64,000 nucleotides of DNA from Streptomyces sp. G44 (GTDB lineage: Bacteria > Actinomycetota > Actinomycetes > Streptomycetales > Streptomycetaceae). This document shows, piece by piece, positions 18,143 to 26,934 of the stretch. Each line of letters starts with the position of its first letter. Within the stretch, counting starts at the first letter, position 1. The position numbers and the translations under genes are program-made. The stretch lies in NCBI RefSeq assembly GCF_016905445.1, contig NZ_JAFEXF010000006.1:1-64000 (forward strand). Reading direction: 5' to 3'. The notes under the pieces are model-generated. The model saw only the letters and a program-made list of their open reading frames with translations, made no database searches and had not been told where the DNA came from.

Positions 18143-18727
18143 CTAGGGCGCGTCCACCAGCACGCGGCCACCAGTCGGGCTGTATGCCGCGGCGCCGCCC
18201 GCGTACGCGTTCTCGACCCGCGAGCGTTCGGCCGCGTCGGGCACCGCGTTACGGCAGCCCGTACCGGCGCTGGAGCCCGACATCAGCTGCGAGCAGGGGC
18301 CGGGTTTGGTGTCCGGCAGGCCCAGGTTGTGGCCGAGTTCGTGGGCGACGATGCGGGTCTTGTCGTAACCCTGGGAGACCGCCTGGCTTCCCAGTTCGAC
18401 CCGGGCCCGGCCGCCCGGCCGGACCGGTCCGAGCGTGGCCTGCGGCCAGCCGGTGGTGGCCACGATCTGGATCTCCGCTCGGCTGCCAGGGGCGGCTTTG
18501 ACCAGCTTGACGTTGCCGACGTTGCCGTTCCACGAGGCGACCCCGGCGGAGATCGCCTGCTCCCAGCCTGCCGCTCGGCTGGCGTCATAGCGGAGCGTGA
18601 CCTGCGCGGCTACCCGCTTTGGCGTGGTGGGCTCGGCCGCGGACACGGCGTGCGCCGCCGGGACCGCGGTCAGGAGCATCCCTGCCGCGGCACCGGCTAT
18701 ACCCAACCGTAGAAAGTGCACCATCAC
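18143..18727 (-). CDS. snpA: Snapalysin-type small neutral metalloprotease
   Basis: This 194-residue precursor has a signal peptide (about residues 1-27, ending AHA) and a short propeptide. The M7 zinc site is AHELGHNLGLPD, with His129, His133 and Asp139 as ligands and Glu130 as the base. Asp as third ligand is the hallmark of the snapalysin family. These enzymes digest proteins outside the cell, preferring large hydrophobic residues at P1'. In many streptomycetes a LysR-type gene is divergent; here the upstream region holds only a short repeat and a phosphatase pseudogene. Confidence 0.92.
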   Translation of the reverse strand: MMVHFLRLGIAGAAAGMLLTAVPAAHAVSAAEPTTPKRVAAQVTLRYDASRAAGWEQAISAGVASWNGNVGNVKLVKAAPGSRAEIQIVATTGWPQATLGPVRPGGRARVELGSQAVSQGYDKTRIVAHELGHNLGLPDTKPGPCSQLMSGSSAGTGCRNAVPDAAERSRVENAYAGGAAAYSPTGGRVLVDAP

Positions 18728-18904
18728 TGTCCTCTCACACGTGGGGGCTCTCGGACCCTGCGGGGACCGAGAGAGGGGACCAAGACGAGTGTCGCGAACA
18801 TGCCAACGGTGTCAACCAGTTGGTCGCCGGCCCGTGACGACGACGCAGTGCCGGGCCAAGGCGGCCTGCACGTGCCCAATGAGTCGTCGTCCCGTTCCGC
18901 CACT

Positions 18905-18940
18905 GTCACCGTCACCGTCACCGTCACCGTCACCGTCACC
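18905..18940. repeat. Six tandem copies of GTCACC
   Basis: A perfect hexanucleotide repeat lies 178 bp upstream of the snapalysin start and upstream of the decayed phosphatase gene. It encodes Val-Thr or Gly-Asp dipeptides in different frames, but no supported gene uses it. Confidence 0.85.
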
Positions 18941-19084
18941 AAGCATCCGCATATATGGGTTGTCGCAGTCGAAATCACCGTCGATGAGGCTGTGGCATGC
19001 GTCGCCGACTTCCGCGGCTCCTTCGAGACCAAGGTCGAGCAGCGTATCGACACGCTGGACATCTACCGCAGGAACTGCCGTCGC

Positions 19085-19501
19085 CACCGTGTGCCTCGGC
19101 AGCAGCTGCCGTTCCTCGTACGCCGCCTGCGTACTCGCACATCACGGCGGCTCGGCGGTGGAGGTGCGCTTGGCCGGCTGCGGAACAAGTGGGCCGGCAT
19201 GCCCGCGCACCCCCGCGTGCTCGCCGTCGCGGCCGCCCGCGGGTACGACTTGATGGGCCACCGCGCTGCCCGGAGCCGCGACCTGCTGGCGTGGGCCGAC
19301 GTCGTACTGGCGACGGACCGCGCGGTCCTGACCGAACTGCGCGACCAGGGCCCACGAAACGACCGCCAGCGAGCTCGCCTTGTTCCGAGGCGGCCGAGAT
19401 ATGACCGACCCATGACCGACCCCGACAGGAGCGGCGACGACGATGCGGTCACCGCCTGCGCGGCCGCCATCGAAGCGGCCGCACCGCGGCACCTCCCCTG
19501 A
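19085..19501 (+). pseudogene. Low-molecular-weight protein tyrosine phosphatase, decayed
   Basis: One frame reads ATVCLGSSCRSSYAACVLAH, which is the Cys-loop region of the LMW-PTP family (normally C-x5-R-S). After a frame change the plausible sequence continues GMPAHPRVLAVAAARGYDLM, GHRAARSRDLLAWADVVLA and TDRAVLTELR, as in intact enzymes. The active-site region and the rest are in different frames, so the gene is inactive. Confidence 0.65.
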
Positions 19502-19510
19502 CGCCGGGTC

Positions 19511-20016
19511 CTACCCTCTGGCAGCCGCCAGCATGATGTCGTCCAGGCGCTTGGTGGCGTCCGGCCAGCCGTCCGTCCGTAGGAGCGAGCACGTTCCGCC
19601 ATCACCGAGTGCTGCGCGGGTCCGTCAGCAGCGGTGCCACCGCGCCGCTCGGCCGACACCTCGTCGATCAGTGCGACGGCCGCCCCGTTGTCCGCCAGGT
19701 GGAGCGCATTGTGGCCCTGCTCATTGCCCGCGGAGATCGCGAGCGGGATGAACACCGCCGCCTTGCCGAGCGCGGTCAGTTCGCCGATCGTCCCGGCACC
19801 GCTGCGTGAGATAACCACGTCGGCCTGAGCCATCACGTCGGGCAGCTCGGCACCGACATGGCCAGTGAGGTAATAGCGCGCCCCGTCCGACGCGGGCAGA
19901 CCCGCGGTCTGCTGACGCGGGCTCTCGACGTGTCGGCGCCCGCACTGAGCGCCGGATACGTGTGCCCGCCCGTCCCGCCACCGGTGACGATCAACCGGAG
20001 GCCCGCTGTTGCAGGC
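19511..20016 (-). pseudogene. MurG-like glycosyltransferase with a large internal deletion
   Basis: The minus strand has the N-terminal MurG motif (LRLIVTGGGTGGHTYPALSA). It then jumps almost directly to the C-terminal UDP-GlcNAc-binding half: VGAELPDVMAQADVVISRSG, GTIGELTALGKAAVFIPLAI, EQGHNALHLADNGAAVALID, ending about 19511. A normal MurG is about 360 residues; roughly half is lost, with frame changes. Since an intact murG should exist in the dcw cluster, this looks like a dead second copy. Confidence 0.65.
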
Positions 20017-20231
20017 GGTCGACATCGGCACCATCCACAGAGCGGGTTCCCGTCAGGACTGCGGACCGCTCGGGCATGGAGGTGTTGGCGTGCGCCCCAC
20101 CGGAACATTCCAATTCACCTGCTCACGCCACCGTCGGCCCGGAGATGCCCCGGGCCGCCGCCACGCCCGCTTCGAGTTCGGCCTGCATGACCTGCTGCAC
20201 GCACCTGGGACCTGTCCTGGCCAGGCGACCT

Positions 20232-21125
20232 AGGCCGTTTCCTTCGGATCATCTCGCCGACCAGATGAAGATGGCGGCGATGCGGAGTCCCGCGAGGTAG
20301 CTGGTGGCGGTCTTGTCGTAGCGGGTGGCCAGACCACGCCACTGCTTGAGCTTGTTGATGCTCCGCTCGACGGTGTTCCGCTGCTTGTATGCCTCGCGGT
20401 CGAAGGCGGGTGGACGGCCACCGAGCCGGCCGCGCCGCTGGCGGTCGGCGGCCTGGTCGGAAGGCTGCGGGATCACCGTCCGGATCCCGCGCCGACGGAG
20501 ATGAGTTCGGATCGCGCGCAACGAGTACGCCTTGTCGGCCAGGACCATACCCGGGGTGGTCCGGGGCCGGCCGATCGGCCGTGGCACCCGTAATTGGGCC
20601 ATGACCTCGGGAAATGCGGGTGCGTCGCCAGCCTGTCCGGGTGTGAGGACGAATGCAAGCGGCCGACATCGGCTGTCCGCAGCCAGATGGATCTTCGTGG
20701 TTAGGCCTCCGCGGGACCGTCCGAGGGCATGGGCGTCTGGCTCGTCGGCCGGGGCCCCTTTTGACGGGCCCCAGCGGCGTGCTGATGAGCGCGAACAATC
20801 GTGGAGTCGACCGAGACGATCCAGTCGAGGTCGCCTTCGGCGTCGGCCTGGGCGAGCAGGGCGGTGAACACGCGCTCCCAGGTGCCGTCGCCGGCCCACT
20901 TCCGCAACCGGTTGTGGGCGCCCTTCCACGAGCCGAAGTGCTCGGACAGGTCCATCCACGGCGTTCCGGTGCGGTACTTGAAGGATTGCGTCGATCACCT
21001 GCTGGTGATCACGCCACCGCCCACCCCGCTTCGGTGTCCGGTCCGGAAGCAGCGGCTCGATCCTCGCCTACTGAGCGTCGGTCAACGACACACATCAACC
21101 AACGATCAGATGATCCAGCGGCAAC
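20232..21125 (-). mobile_element. IS5-family element with a defective transposase
   Basis: Ends are imperfect inverted repeats (GTTTCCTTCGGATCATCT at about 20238 against GTTGCCGCTGGATCATCT at 21125). The transposase shows the usual N-terminal half (DLSEHFGSWKGAHNRLRKWA, VSVDSTIVRAHQHAAGARQK) and DDE half (ALGRSRGGLTTKIHLAADSR, VLADKAYSLRAIR, TVERSINKLKQWRGLATRYD) in two frames meeting at a CAAAAGG run. Two additional defects inactivate it: a TAG where the family has Trp near the N-terminus (21070) and a frame change near 20990. It abuts the MurG pseudogene. Confidence 0.8.
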
Positions 21126-21170
21126 GAGCAAGGGAGCCTCATTCGCATCAGCGTGCGCCGCCACGGCGTC

Positions 21171-21590
21171 TCACCGGGGAGACAAGTTGTGCCACGCGTG
21201 GTCGCAAGTTCCCTTGCAGTGAACCTGCCTGCGTCGCGTGTCGGCGACGGAGAACACCGAGACGAGGACACGGAACGCTTTGACGTGGTCGTCTGCCGGG
21301 AGGGCAGCAAACCCGTAGCGAGGTGGGTCCATGCAAATCATCACCGAAGGGTTGGCCGTGGGCTTCACGCCGGACCGGGCAACTCCTTCACGCCCGTCTG
21401 CCGCCGTGATGTGGGCCTGCATCGCGTAGCCGGCGACTTCCTGCAGTACAGCCTGTCGTCCTGCTGAGGAAAGGGCGGAGAACCAGGATGTCCCCTCGCC
21501 CAACGTGCGGAGCTCTTGGGCGACCTCGTTGACGACTCGCTCGGCTTCACACCGAAGCGCTCGCCCATCCTCACTGCTCGTCCCGAACAT
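21171..21590 (-). CDS. DUF5958 family protein
   Basis: A 139-residue protein with the family pattern: VVNEVAQELRTLGEGTSWFS, AVLQEVAGYAMQAHI, GVARSGVKPTANPSVMI, and a C-terminal TRRRQVHCKGTCDHAWHNL with the Cys-x3-Cys-x2-His-x2-His arrangement. This suggests a metal-binding tail. DUF5958 proteins are common in Streptomyces with no known function. The ATG at 21590 is the first suitable start; the longer upstream frame is not protein-like. Confidence 0.75.
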   Translation of the reverse strand: MFGTSSEDGRALRCEAERVVNEVAQELRTLGEGTSWFSALSSAGRQAVLQEVAGYAMQAHITAADGREGVARSGVKPTANPSVMICMDPPRYGFAALPADDHVKAFRVLVSVFSVADTRRRQVHCKGTCDHAWHNLSPR

Positions 21591-21871
21591 CTGCCGATCA
21601 TTCCACAGCGCCTCGGTCGAGAACGAGCCTGACACAGGCAGCCTCTTCCACTGACTCACGCCGTGATCCACAGGAAACGCCCTAGCCACCCGACTCCACA
21701 CCCAGGAAGATCCCGGGGACAATTGACTGCTGGCATACCGTGCCTGCGCCCCCAAGGCGCGTTGTTTGGACGCCCGCAGCCCTCCTCCCCTGTCACGATG
21801 CGTTGGCGCTCTGGTCTTCACTGACGAGTCCGTGGAACCGTCCTGAGCGACGCAGCCGAGCAAATCAGGTC

Positions 21872-22414
21872 CTATGTGACGGGGATAGGGCGGCGGTAGT
21901 AACGCTCGCGCCATTGCTTCGCCTCTGGATCCCAGGTGAAGGCGACACGGTATCCGTCGTCACGTACCGTCGCGGCGATCCAGTAGCCGTCGTGGTCCCA
22001 GCGGATCGTCGCGGTCGTGCCGGAGCGCCGATCGGACTCGCTGAGCGGTGCATCCGCGGCGCACAGCTCTGGAAGCTGAGCAAGCGCCTCGGGTTCGACG
22101 GCGACCTTCATCTCGATCAGCCACCCGTCCTCGGTACGCAGATGGATGAGATCCACGACGTCGGCAGGATTGTCGAGACTCGCTCGCGCCTGCCGATGAA
22201 TGAACCGGTGCATGATGTCGCGCGTCCCCGAGCCCATCCCTTTGGCCAGAGCGTTCCCGAAGTAGGTGGAGATCGCCTGCAGGAATGGCGTCGCTGTCAT
22301 CGTCGCCACGACGAGTAGGATGTCTGACAACTCGGCCGCCGTTGACGCGGGTTGGTCGTCGCCGAGCCCGTCCTCGGGAAGTTCCGGTGGCTCGTAGGTG
22401 CGTTCGCTGCTCAT
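21872..22414 (-). CDS. Hypothetical protein, 180 residues
   Basis: An acidic N-terminal region (YEPPELPEDGLGDDQP) is followed by a hydrophobic stretch (ELSDILLVVATMTATPFLQA) and a mixed alpha/beta domain (HLRTEDGWLIEMKVAVEPEA, TIRWDHDGYWIAATVRDDGY, RERYYRRPIPV). I recognise no family. The ATG at 22414 has AGGGG just upstream, favouring it over one four codons earlier. The neighbours are a DUF5958 gene (same strand, 280 bp downstream) and transposase debris. Confidence 0.6.
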   Translation of the reverse strand: MSSERTYEPPELPEDGLGDDQPASTAAELSDILLVVATMTATPFLQAISTYFGNALAKGMGSGTRDIMHRFIHRQARASLDNPADVVDLIHLRTEDGWLIEMKVAVEPEALAQLPELCAADAPLSESDRRSGTTATIRWDHDGYWIAATVRDDGYRVAFTWDPEAKQWRERYYRRPIPVT

Positions 22415-22639
22415 GATCCCCTGCATGATCGCCGGTACTTGTCACTCGTCGAGGGTCCCAGGGTATTCAGGGCCGTCTCCGTTGCCTCGTGCTCGCGCGA
22501 AGTGGTACCGCCTGACGGCGCTCGACCTCGGCCTGCCCGGGGTGCGACTGCCTCAGAGCAGTCACACCGTATCTCTGCCGTGGGGCCGTTCGGCACAGAC
22601 CGGCGCGATGTTTCCGGCCGGTCAAGGGCCATCTTCAAG

Positions 22640-22857
22640 GGCTGGCACATGCACACGACGCCACCCGCGGCCTCCACCGCGCGGCGGAGTGTGCCAACGC
22701 CCTGCTCGGGATCACCGCCTGGGCCCGCGTCGGGTTAGCCTCGACCCCAATGCGATTGTCCGCGCCGCTCTGGTCCTGCTCCAGCTCGAACACGGCCTCA
22801 CCGCATGCAAGTTGATCACAAACCGTCACGAGTTGTTACCAAGAAGGGCTCACTGAG
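22640..22857 (+). pseudogene. C-terminal transposase remnant
   Basis: One frame reads AECANALLGITAWARVG then stops at a TAG (22737-22739); another continues VSLDPNAIVRAALVLLQLEH. Together these resemble the C-terminal end of DDE transposases (ALLK.....RVSLDP..I..I..AALVLLQ.EHG). The catalytic core is missing. Confidence 0.4.
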
Positions 22858-22974
22858 TGGCGTGGTGGCGGTTGCCTTGTTCGTCGCAGGGCATGCGGTT
22901 GTCGCCATAGGCAGCGGTGCACGTTCTGGTGAGGTCGTTTTCGACTGCGGTTATGGCGCCGGAGCTGATCTGGA

Positions 22975-23390
22975 TCACGCCGCTGAAGGGCGTTCCACAT
23001 CACGGATGACGAGTAGGACGCTGGTGAGCAGGGCGGTCGTCACGATCAGGGTGGCAGTGACGGTCGCGCTCTTCTTCTGGGGCAGGCACAACCCGAGGAC
23101 GACGACGAGGACGGCCAGTGCGGCAAGCATGCCCCAGTAGACGGCGCTGAGGATGGCGGGCGTGGATTCGGCCACCCGTGTCTGCCGGTACTGGTCACGC
23201 TCCTTGTCGGAGGCCAGCAGTACGGCGAAGGGGTCGGCGTCGGTGCCCATGTCCTGCGATGCCGCGTAGAAGTCGTAGGTCCAGGTGTTCGGACCGGTGG
23301 AGCCGTGGCCGTGGGCCATCGCAGGCCATTTCGTTGACCGTACGGAGCGGACGTAGCAGATGACCTCTGCTTGCGGCCTCCCGCAGGCGC
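22975..23390 (-). pseudogene. C-terminal fragment of a membrane protein
   Basis: The frame contains EVICYVRSVRSTKWPAMAHG, TYDFYAASQDMGTD, LLASDKERDQYRQTRVAEST and two membrane segments (PAILSAVYWGMLAALAVLVV, SATVTATLIVTTALLTSVLL). This resembles the C-terminal half of DUF4239-type bestrophin-like membrane proteins common in Streptomyces. The N-terminal half is absent; instead the frame is joined upstream to an unrelated hydrolase fragment. Confidence 0.5.
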
Positions 23391-23489
23391 ATCGGGGCGG
23401 AGACAGCCGTGTCAGCGCGGGCAGCAGATCACGTCGGACGGCTCGTCGTCGGCGACGCCCAGGAGGAGCGGGAGCTCCGGCTCGGAGGA

Positions 23490-23637
23490 CGTAACGGGCA
23501 CCGTGGCCACCGGGCAGGTCGACGGCGTACGAACGGTGACCGAGCAGGGCCAGCTCGTTCTGCAACGGCCCCCAGGCGCGGGCATTGCTGGACCCGCCGG
23601 GGACAAATACGAAGGCGGGGTGTGCGGTGACGCGCAT
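23490..23637 (-). pseudogene. N-terminal fragment of an alpha/beta hydrolase
   Basis: From an ATG at 23637 the frame reads TAHPAFVFVPGGSSNARAWG, PLQNELALLGHRSYAVDLPG, GHGARYVL, typical of the first 50 residues of alpha/beta hydrolases, including the oxyanion-hole PGG. It then loses similarity and runs into the membrane-protein fragment above. This is a deletion junction between two unrelated genes. Confidence 0.5.
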
Positions 23638-24469
23638 GAAGCAATCCTCGTCATCCTGAGGCGAACGGTGTACTGCACGGATGACCAGGTGCCGACGGAA
23701 CGCTCGGGTCAGCACCGAGTCCGAGATACCGAACGGATGCGCGCTGAGCGCCAGTTGTGCTGGATCGAGTACATGATCGAGACCATGGGCCCCGCCCCGC
23801 CCGGTACGCGCGCCATTGGATTACCGACTACCCGTTGACGCAGGCTCAGTGCGCCAGCGGGTGCGCGCCATCGAGTCCACTCGATGGCCGGCTTCCCGGC
23901 CGTGGTGCGGTCCGGGCTCCTGCGGGCGGTGCGCCTGCTGGTCGTCCGGGCGCGCCGGGTGGGGCGTCTCGGCGTCGTCACGGCGCGCGTGGCGGTTCAT
24001 GGTGTAAGCCCGGCTGGCCGTCTCAGTGAACGCCTCCTGGAGGTGGCGCAGGCGTTCGGCGAAAATCGAGGGCTTACACATCCGTACGGGATTCCCGCTG
24101 GGCCCGCAGCGTCGTCATGTCCATCGCCTCGCGGGGCCCGGACGCCGGCTTCTGGTCGTCGTGCCTGGGGGTCGGCCGGCTCGGGCGGGAGCAGCTGCTC
24201 CGGCATCGCCGTCTACTGGTGGGCGACTACGTCTTACGCCCGGCCCCGCACGGCGGCGGTCGTGCTGGTGCCCAGTTGCTAGCGCACCACCGCGCCCGGC
24301 GAGTACGGCCCGCTCGTACTGGAGTGGCATGCGGGGTATCTCCCACTCCTCCGCGTCCTGGCCCGGGGCCGGTGCGCGGCCGGCTCGCCGGGAGCGGTTG
24401 GGGTTGCCGGTCCGGGTCAGAGGCGGGGGTCGGAGGTGGGCGGCGGGCGGACAGTCGGCCAGGTTTCAC

Positions 24470-25006
24470 CGGGCGGTGTAGAGGCGGTAGCCGGCCTTCC
24501 GACCGTGTACGGTCTTCGGCTCGGTGATGTCCAGGCAGTGGGTGGAGATGGCGGCGGCCCGATCCGGTCGTCCAGGGCGGGGTCGCGGCGGTGGCCGCGC
24601 AGGACCAGGGCGAGGTGGCGGCGGGCTTCGGCGGGCAGGTGACGGCGGTGGGGGCGCCCGCCCTCGTTCGTCACGAACACCGTCGCGGTGATGGCGATGG
24701 CCGCCAGCGCTATGTCGACCACGGCGGCGACCCGGGCCCGGATCGCCCCAGCCGCAGCGCGGGCGTACACGAGGAGGGCGCCAGCGGCTGGGGCTTCTGC
24801 TTGGGCGGCTGGGTCTCGCGGGCGGCCATGGTGTTCAGCTTGGCGCGGGCACGCTCGGTGACCACGGGCAGGAAGCGCGGCTCGCCGTCGTCGTCGACGG
24901 CGGTGACGTACTCGTGCTCCAGGTCTGACGGGCAAGCGGCGATCTGGTCGCTGCGCCGGGCAGTCCAGCGGATCAGCTCGTGCGGCACTTCGGCAGTCTC
25001 CATCAC
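24470..25006 (-). pseudogene. Relaxase-like plasmid transfer protein, C-terminal fragment
   Basis: Consecutive frames give PHELIRWTARRSDQIAACPS, LEHEYVTAVDDDGEPRFLPV, AAAGAIRARVAAVVDIALAA, HLPAEARRHLALVLRGHRRD and a C-terminal CLDITEPKTVHGRKAGYRLY. I recall the same order of blocks in actinomycete MobF/TrwC-type relaxases. At least two frame changes break it. If correct, an integrated conjugative plasmid once passed through here. The family call rests on memory of such sequences. Confidence 0.4.
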
Positions 25007-25359
25007 CGGGCGACGCCCCGGGGTGACGGGTGCACGGCTCGGTCGCCAGCCCGTTCCTCCCGCACCAGAGGCGTGGCGTGCGGCGCCGACGACCAGGTCG
25101 ACGACCTCCTCGCCGCCACCAGCGCTGCCTCGGCCAGTGGCTGCTGTGGATATGGCGGCGGGCCGACGCCAGTTGGAGCGGACACGGACGGACTCGGTGA
25201 TCCGCTACGGCAAGGACGGCATCTACCGGGCCCGGCCGCCCGGCGGTCTGGTCGCCGCGCGCTTTCGCCACTACCAGGCACGCTCCGGGCGGCCCTTGCT
25301 CCGAGCCCGCGTCCGTGGGCGGGGCCGTGCGTTCCACTCGCACCGAAGGTTCGTCTGGA

Positions 25360-26829
25360 TCAGACCGCTTTCCCGTCAGGTGCCAGGGAGGGCGCCGTCC
25401 GGACGCCGTGGTGGCGGCGGAGTGCGGAGCGGGCGGCGAGATTGCCACACATGCCGTGCACGGACGGACCGGGCGGGGTGGACGCCGAGCAGAGGTACAC
25501 GCCCGGCAGCGGTGTGGTGTACGGGTCCCAGCGCGCGGTGGGCCGGGCCAGTGACTGGCGCAGGGTCAGGGCGCCTGCGGCGATGTCCCCGCCGACGTAG
25601 TTCGCGTTGTACTGGGCGTACTGGGCGGCGGAGACACCGCGGGCGGCGACGATTGTGTCGGTGAAGCCGGGCGCGTACTCCTCGATGCGCCGGCGGATCA
25701 GGTCGACCGGGTCGCGAGGGTCGCCGTGCGGGACATGGGCGTAGGCCCAGACCGGGCGCTTGGTGCCCGAGGCCCGGGAGGGGTCGGTGACGGCTGGATC
25801 GACGACGAGGACGAAGGGGTCGGGGACGCGGTGCCCGGCCACCGTGGCGTTCTCCTGGCGCAGAGTGTCTGCCCGGGTGCCGCTGAGGTGGACCGTCCCC
25901 GCCTGTCCCACGAGCGGATTGGCCCAGGGAACGGGGCCGTTCACGAGGAAGTCGGCCTTGGCCGCTCCCGGCCCGTACTGGTAGCGACTCAGCGCGCGCC
26001 GGTAGCGGGGCGACAGGCGTGGCCCGGCCAGATCGAGGAACTGCCGGGGTGCGATGTCCAGCATGACGAGAGGGACGTCGCCGAGTTCGGCCAAGTCGCG
26101 GACGCGGTGCCCGAGGTGAAAGACGCCGCCGTGAGCCTTGATGTCGGCGGCCATGGCGTCGGCGATGCGGGCGCTGCCGCCTTCCGGTAGGGGCCAGCCG
26201 GTGCTGTGTGCGGTGTGGGCAAGGAGCAGGGCGACTGCGGCGGATGGCAGCGAGGGCAGCCTGCCGACCGCGTGTGCCGCCACTCCCGTCAGCAGCGCAC
26301 GGGCGGCGCTGGTGGTGAAGGGGGTGCGGGAGGTGGCGTGCGCCAGGACCCGCTTGGCCAGGAGCAGCCCGGTGACCAGGTCCGGGGGCGGGGTACGCAG
26401 GTCGGACAGGAGTAGGTCGACCACGGAGCGGGAGCGGTCGACGAGGGGCTGCATGAGGCGCGTCCAGCGGGGACCGTCCGCGCCCAGGTGCTCGGCGGTG
26501 CGGCTGATGCTGCGCCATGCCGCGGCCGCGTCGCCGCCGGGTAGGGGATGTGCGTAGGGCATGTCGGGTTGCAGCAGCCGCACCCCGTGCGCCGGCAGGT
26601 CGAATTGGCGGAAGAACGGTGAGGCGGCGGCCATGGGATGGACGGCAGCGCAGATGTCGTGTTCGACGTCCTGGTCGAACAGGGCCGTGGTGCGAAGGCC
26701 GCCTCCGATGGTGTCGGCGGCCTCGAACAGTTCGACGCGCAAGCCCGCTCTGGCGAGGGTCACCGCTGCTGCGAGCCCGTTGGGCCCGGTGCCCACGATC
26801 GCGGCGTCGGTCACGGGCCGACGCTCCAA
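25360..26829 (-). CDS. Phytoene dehydrogenase-like FAD-dependent oxidoreductase
   Basis: This 489-residue flavoprotein starts with a dinucleotide-binding GxGxxG (VGTGPNGLAAAVTLARAG) and the acidic end of the second beta strand (VELFEAADTIGGG). It ends with the family's C-terminal FAD motif (PGVYLCSASTPPGPSVHGMC, GNLAARSAL). The CrtI/RetSat-like family desaturates or isomerises lipids and polyenes; many bacterial members have unknown substrates. It is the last gene of the minus-strand run that starts with the small secreted peptide, 105 bp after the serine hydrolase, so it may or may not be part of that operon. Confidence 0.8.
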   Translation of the reverse strand: MERRPVTDAAIVGTGPNGLAAAVTLARAGLRVELFEAADTIGGGLRTTALFDQDVEHDICAAVHPMAAASPFFRQFDLPAHGVRLLQPDMPYAHPLPGGDAAAAWRSISRTAEHLGADGPRWTRLMQPLVDRSRSVVDLLLSDLRTPPPDLVTGLLLAKRVLAHATSRTPFTTSAARALLTGVAAHAVGRLPSLPSAAVALLLAHTAHSTGWPLPEGGSARIADAMAADIKAHGGVFHLGHRVRDLAELGDVPLVMLDIAPRQFLDLAGPRLSPRYRRALSRYQYGPGAAKADFLVNGPVPWANPLVGQAGTVHLSGTRADTLRQENATVAGHRVPDPFVLVVDPAVTDPSRASGTKRPVWAYAHVPHGDPRDPVDLIRRRIEEYAPGFTDTIVAARGVSAAQYAQYNANYVGGDIAAGALTLRQSLARPTARWDPYTTPLPGVYLCSASTPPGPSVHGMCGNLAARSALRRHHGVRTAPSLAPDGKAV

Positions 26830-26934
26830 GAAGCGCGGCGCACGGCGAGCACCGTTCCGGTGGGGTACATGTGCATCACTCCTTCATCAGCGGGGCGCAC
26901 GTGACGTGGGCCTGCGCCACGAGGGGAATCTCGG

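Noticed and set aside
18905..18940. GTCACC repeats as a CRISPR array
   Set aside because: Units are six bases, contiguous and without spacers. No cas genes are near.
24591..25664. 357-residue plus-strand frame
   Set aside because: Antisense to relaxase-like fragments and the flavoprotein end; no start signal and low-complexity sequence.
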